Origin: JANMDS01 sp031430575
GTDB taxonomy: Bacteria; Pseudomonadota; Gammaproteobacteria; Burkholderiales; Casimicrobiaceae
Direction of reading: 5' to 3'
DNA: 9,135 nucleotides
Assembly: GCA_031430575.1 (NCBI GenBank)
Contig: JANPBT010000035.1
Coordinates: forward strand, 1-9,135
The notes beneath the pieces were generated by a model. The model was given only the letters and a program-made list of their open reading frames with translations, did not search any database and had not been told where the DNA came from. Each line of letters starts with the position of its first letter. Within the stretch, counting starts at the first letter, position 1. The translations under genes were made by a program, and so were the position numbers. Below, piece by piece: positions 9,064-9,135 of this stretch.

Positions 9064-9135
9064 ATGAACGCATCAAAAGCAATGGTTGCACGGGCTCAAC
9101 GGGGTTTTACGCTGATCGAATTGATGATCGTAGTC
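9064..9135 (+). CDS. Type IV prepilin (3' part outside the window)
   Basis: Only 24 codons are present, but they are diagnostic. A basic 14-residue leader, MNASKAMVARAQRG, ends in the glycine cut by prepilin peptidase PilD and is followed by FTLIELMIVV, with Phe +1 (N-methylated after cleavage) and Glu +5. This is the type IVa pilin class; a short leader and its own sigma-54 promoter suggest a major pilin of the PilA type, although minor pilins and type II pseudopilins share the motif. The protein would pass the inner membrane through its hydrophobic N-terminus and polymerise into pili used for twitching, attachment or DNA uptake. AAGGA (9051-9055) lies 8 bases before the ATG. The gene follows terC, as I recall for pilA in Ralstonia. 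Confidence 0.93.
   Translation, partial: MNASKAMVARAQRGFTLIELMIVV

Overview
The window looks like chromosomal DNA of a betaproteobacterium, probably of the order Burkholderiales. The gene run DUF2889 protein, sucC, sucD, YjbE-type TerC protein, type IV pilin matches the order I recall for Ralstonia and relatives. That placement rests on protein families and gene order only; no species is named.

Layout: (1) 2-2071, plus strand: the C-terminal part of a large secreted protein with DUF5648-like segments and six FG-GAP/VCBS-type repeats, cut by the window edge. (2) 2084-2138: a hairpin between convergent genes. (3) 2162-3649, minus strand: glycerol kinase. (4) 3650-3752: a short divergent intergenic region. 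(5) 3753-7830, plus strand: a likely operon of a DUF2889 protein, the succinyl-CoA synthetase beta subunit fused to a membrane-spanning OmpA-like module, and the succinyl-CoA synthetase alpha subunit. (6) 7979-8689: a TerC/YjbE membrane protein, followed by a strong intrinsic terminator. (7) 8775-9135: a regulatory region with a good sigma-54 promoter match, then the first 24 codons of a type IV prepilin.

Two things stand out. First, SucC is complete through residue 388 with its known key residues, yet the frame runs on without a stop through a basic linker, one transmembrane helix, BON-like segments, a Pro/Ala-rich spacer and a C-terminal OmpA/peptidoglycan-binding domain (853 residues). A cytosolic TCA-cycle enzyme would thus be tied to the inner membrane and cell wall, with its partner SucD encoded 26 bases downstream.

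Second, a short near-palindromic word, consensus ATACCTGCGGCGCAGATT, occurs ten times on both strands. It is found inside genes, singly between genes, and as two inverted pairs that form hairpins at gene ends. An 11-base core is identical in all ten copies. Density, inverted pairing at terminators and tolerance inside reading frames resemble the DNA uptake sequences of Neisseria and Pasteurellaceae. A type IV pilin gene in the same window fits that idea without proving it.

Metabolically the window joins glycerol entry (GlpK), the succinyl-CoA step of the TCA cycle (SucCD), probable Mn2+ or other metal export (TerC/YjbE) and surface functions (FG-GAP protein, pilin). Only the DUF2889-sucC-sucD run looks like one operon.
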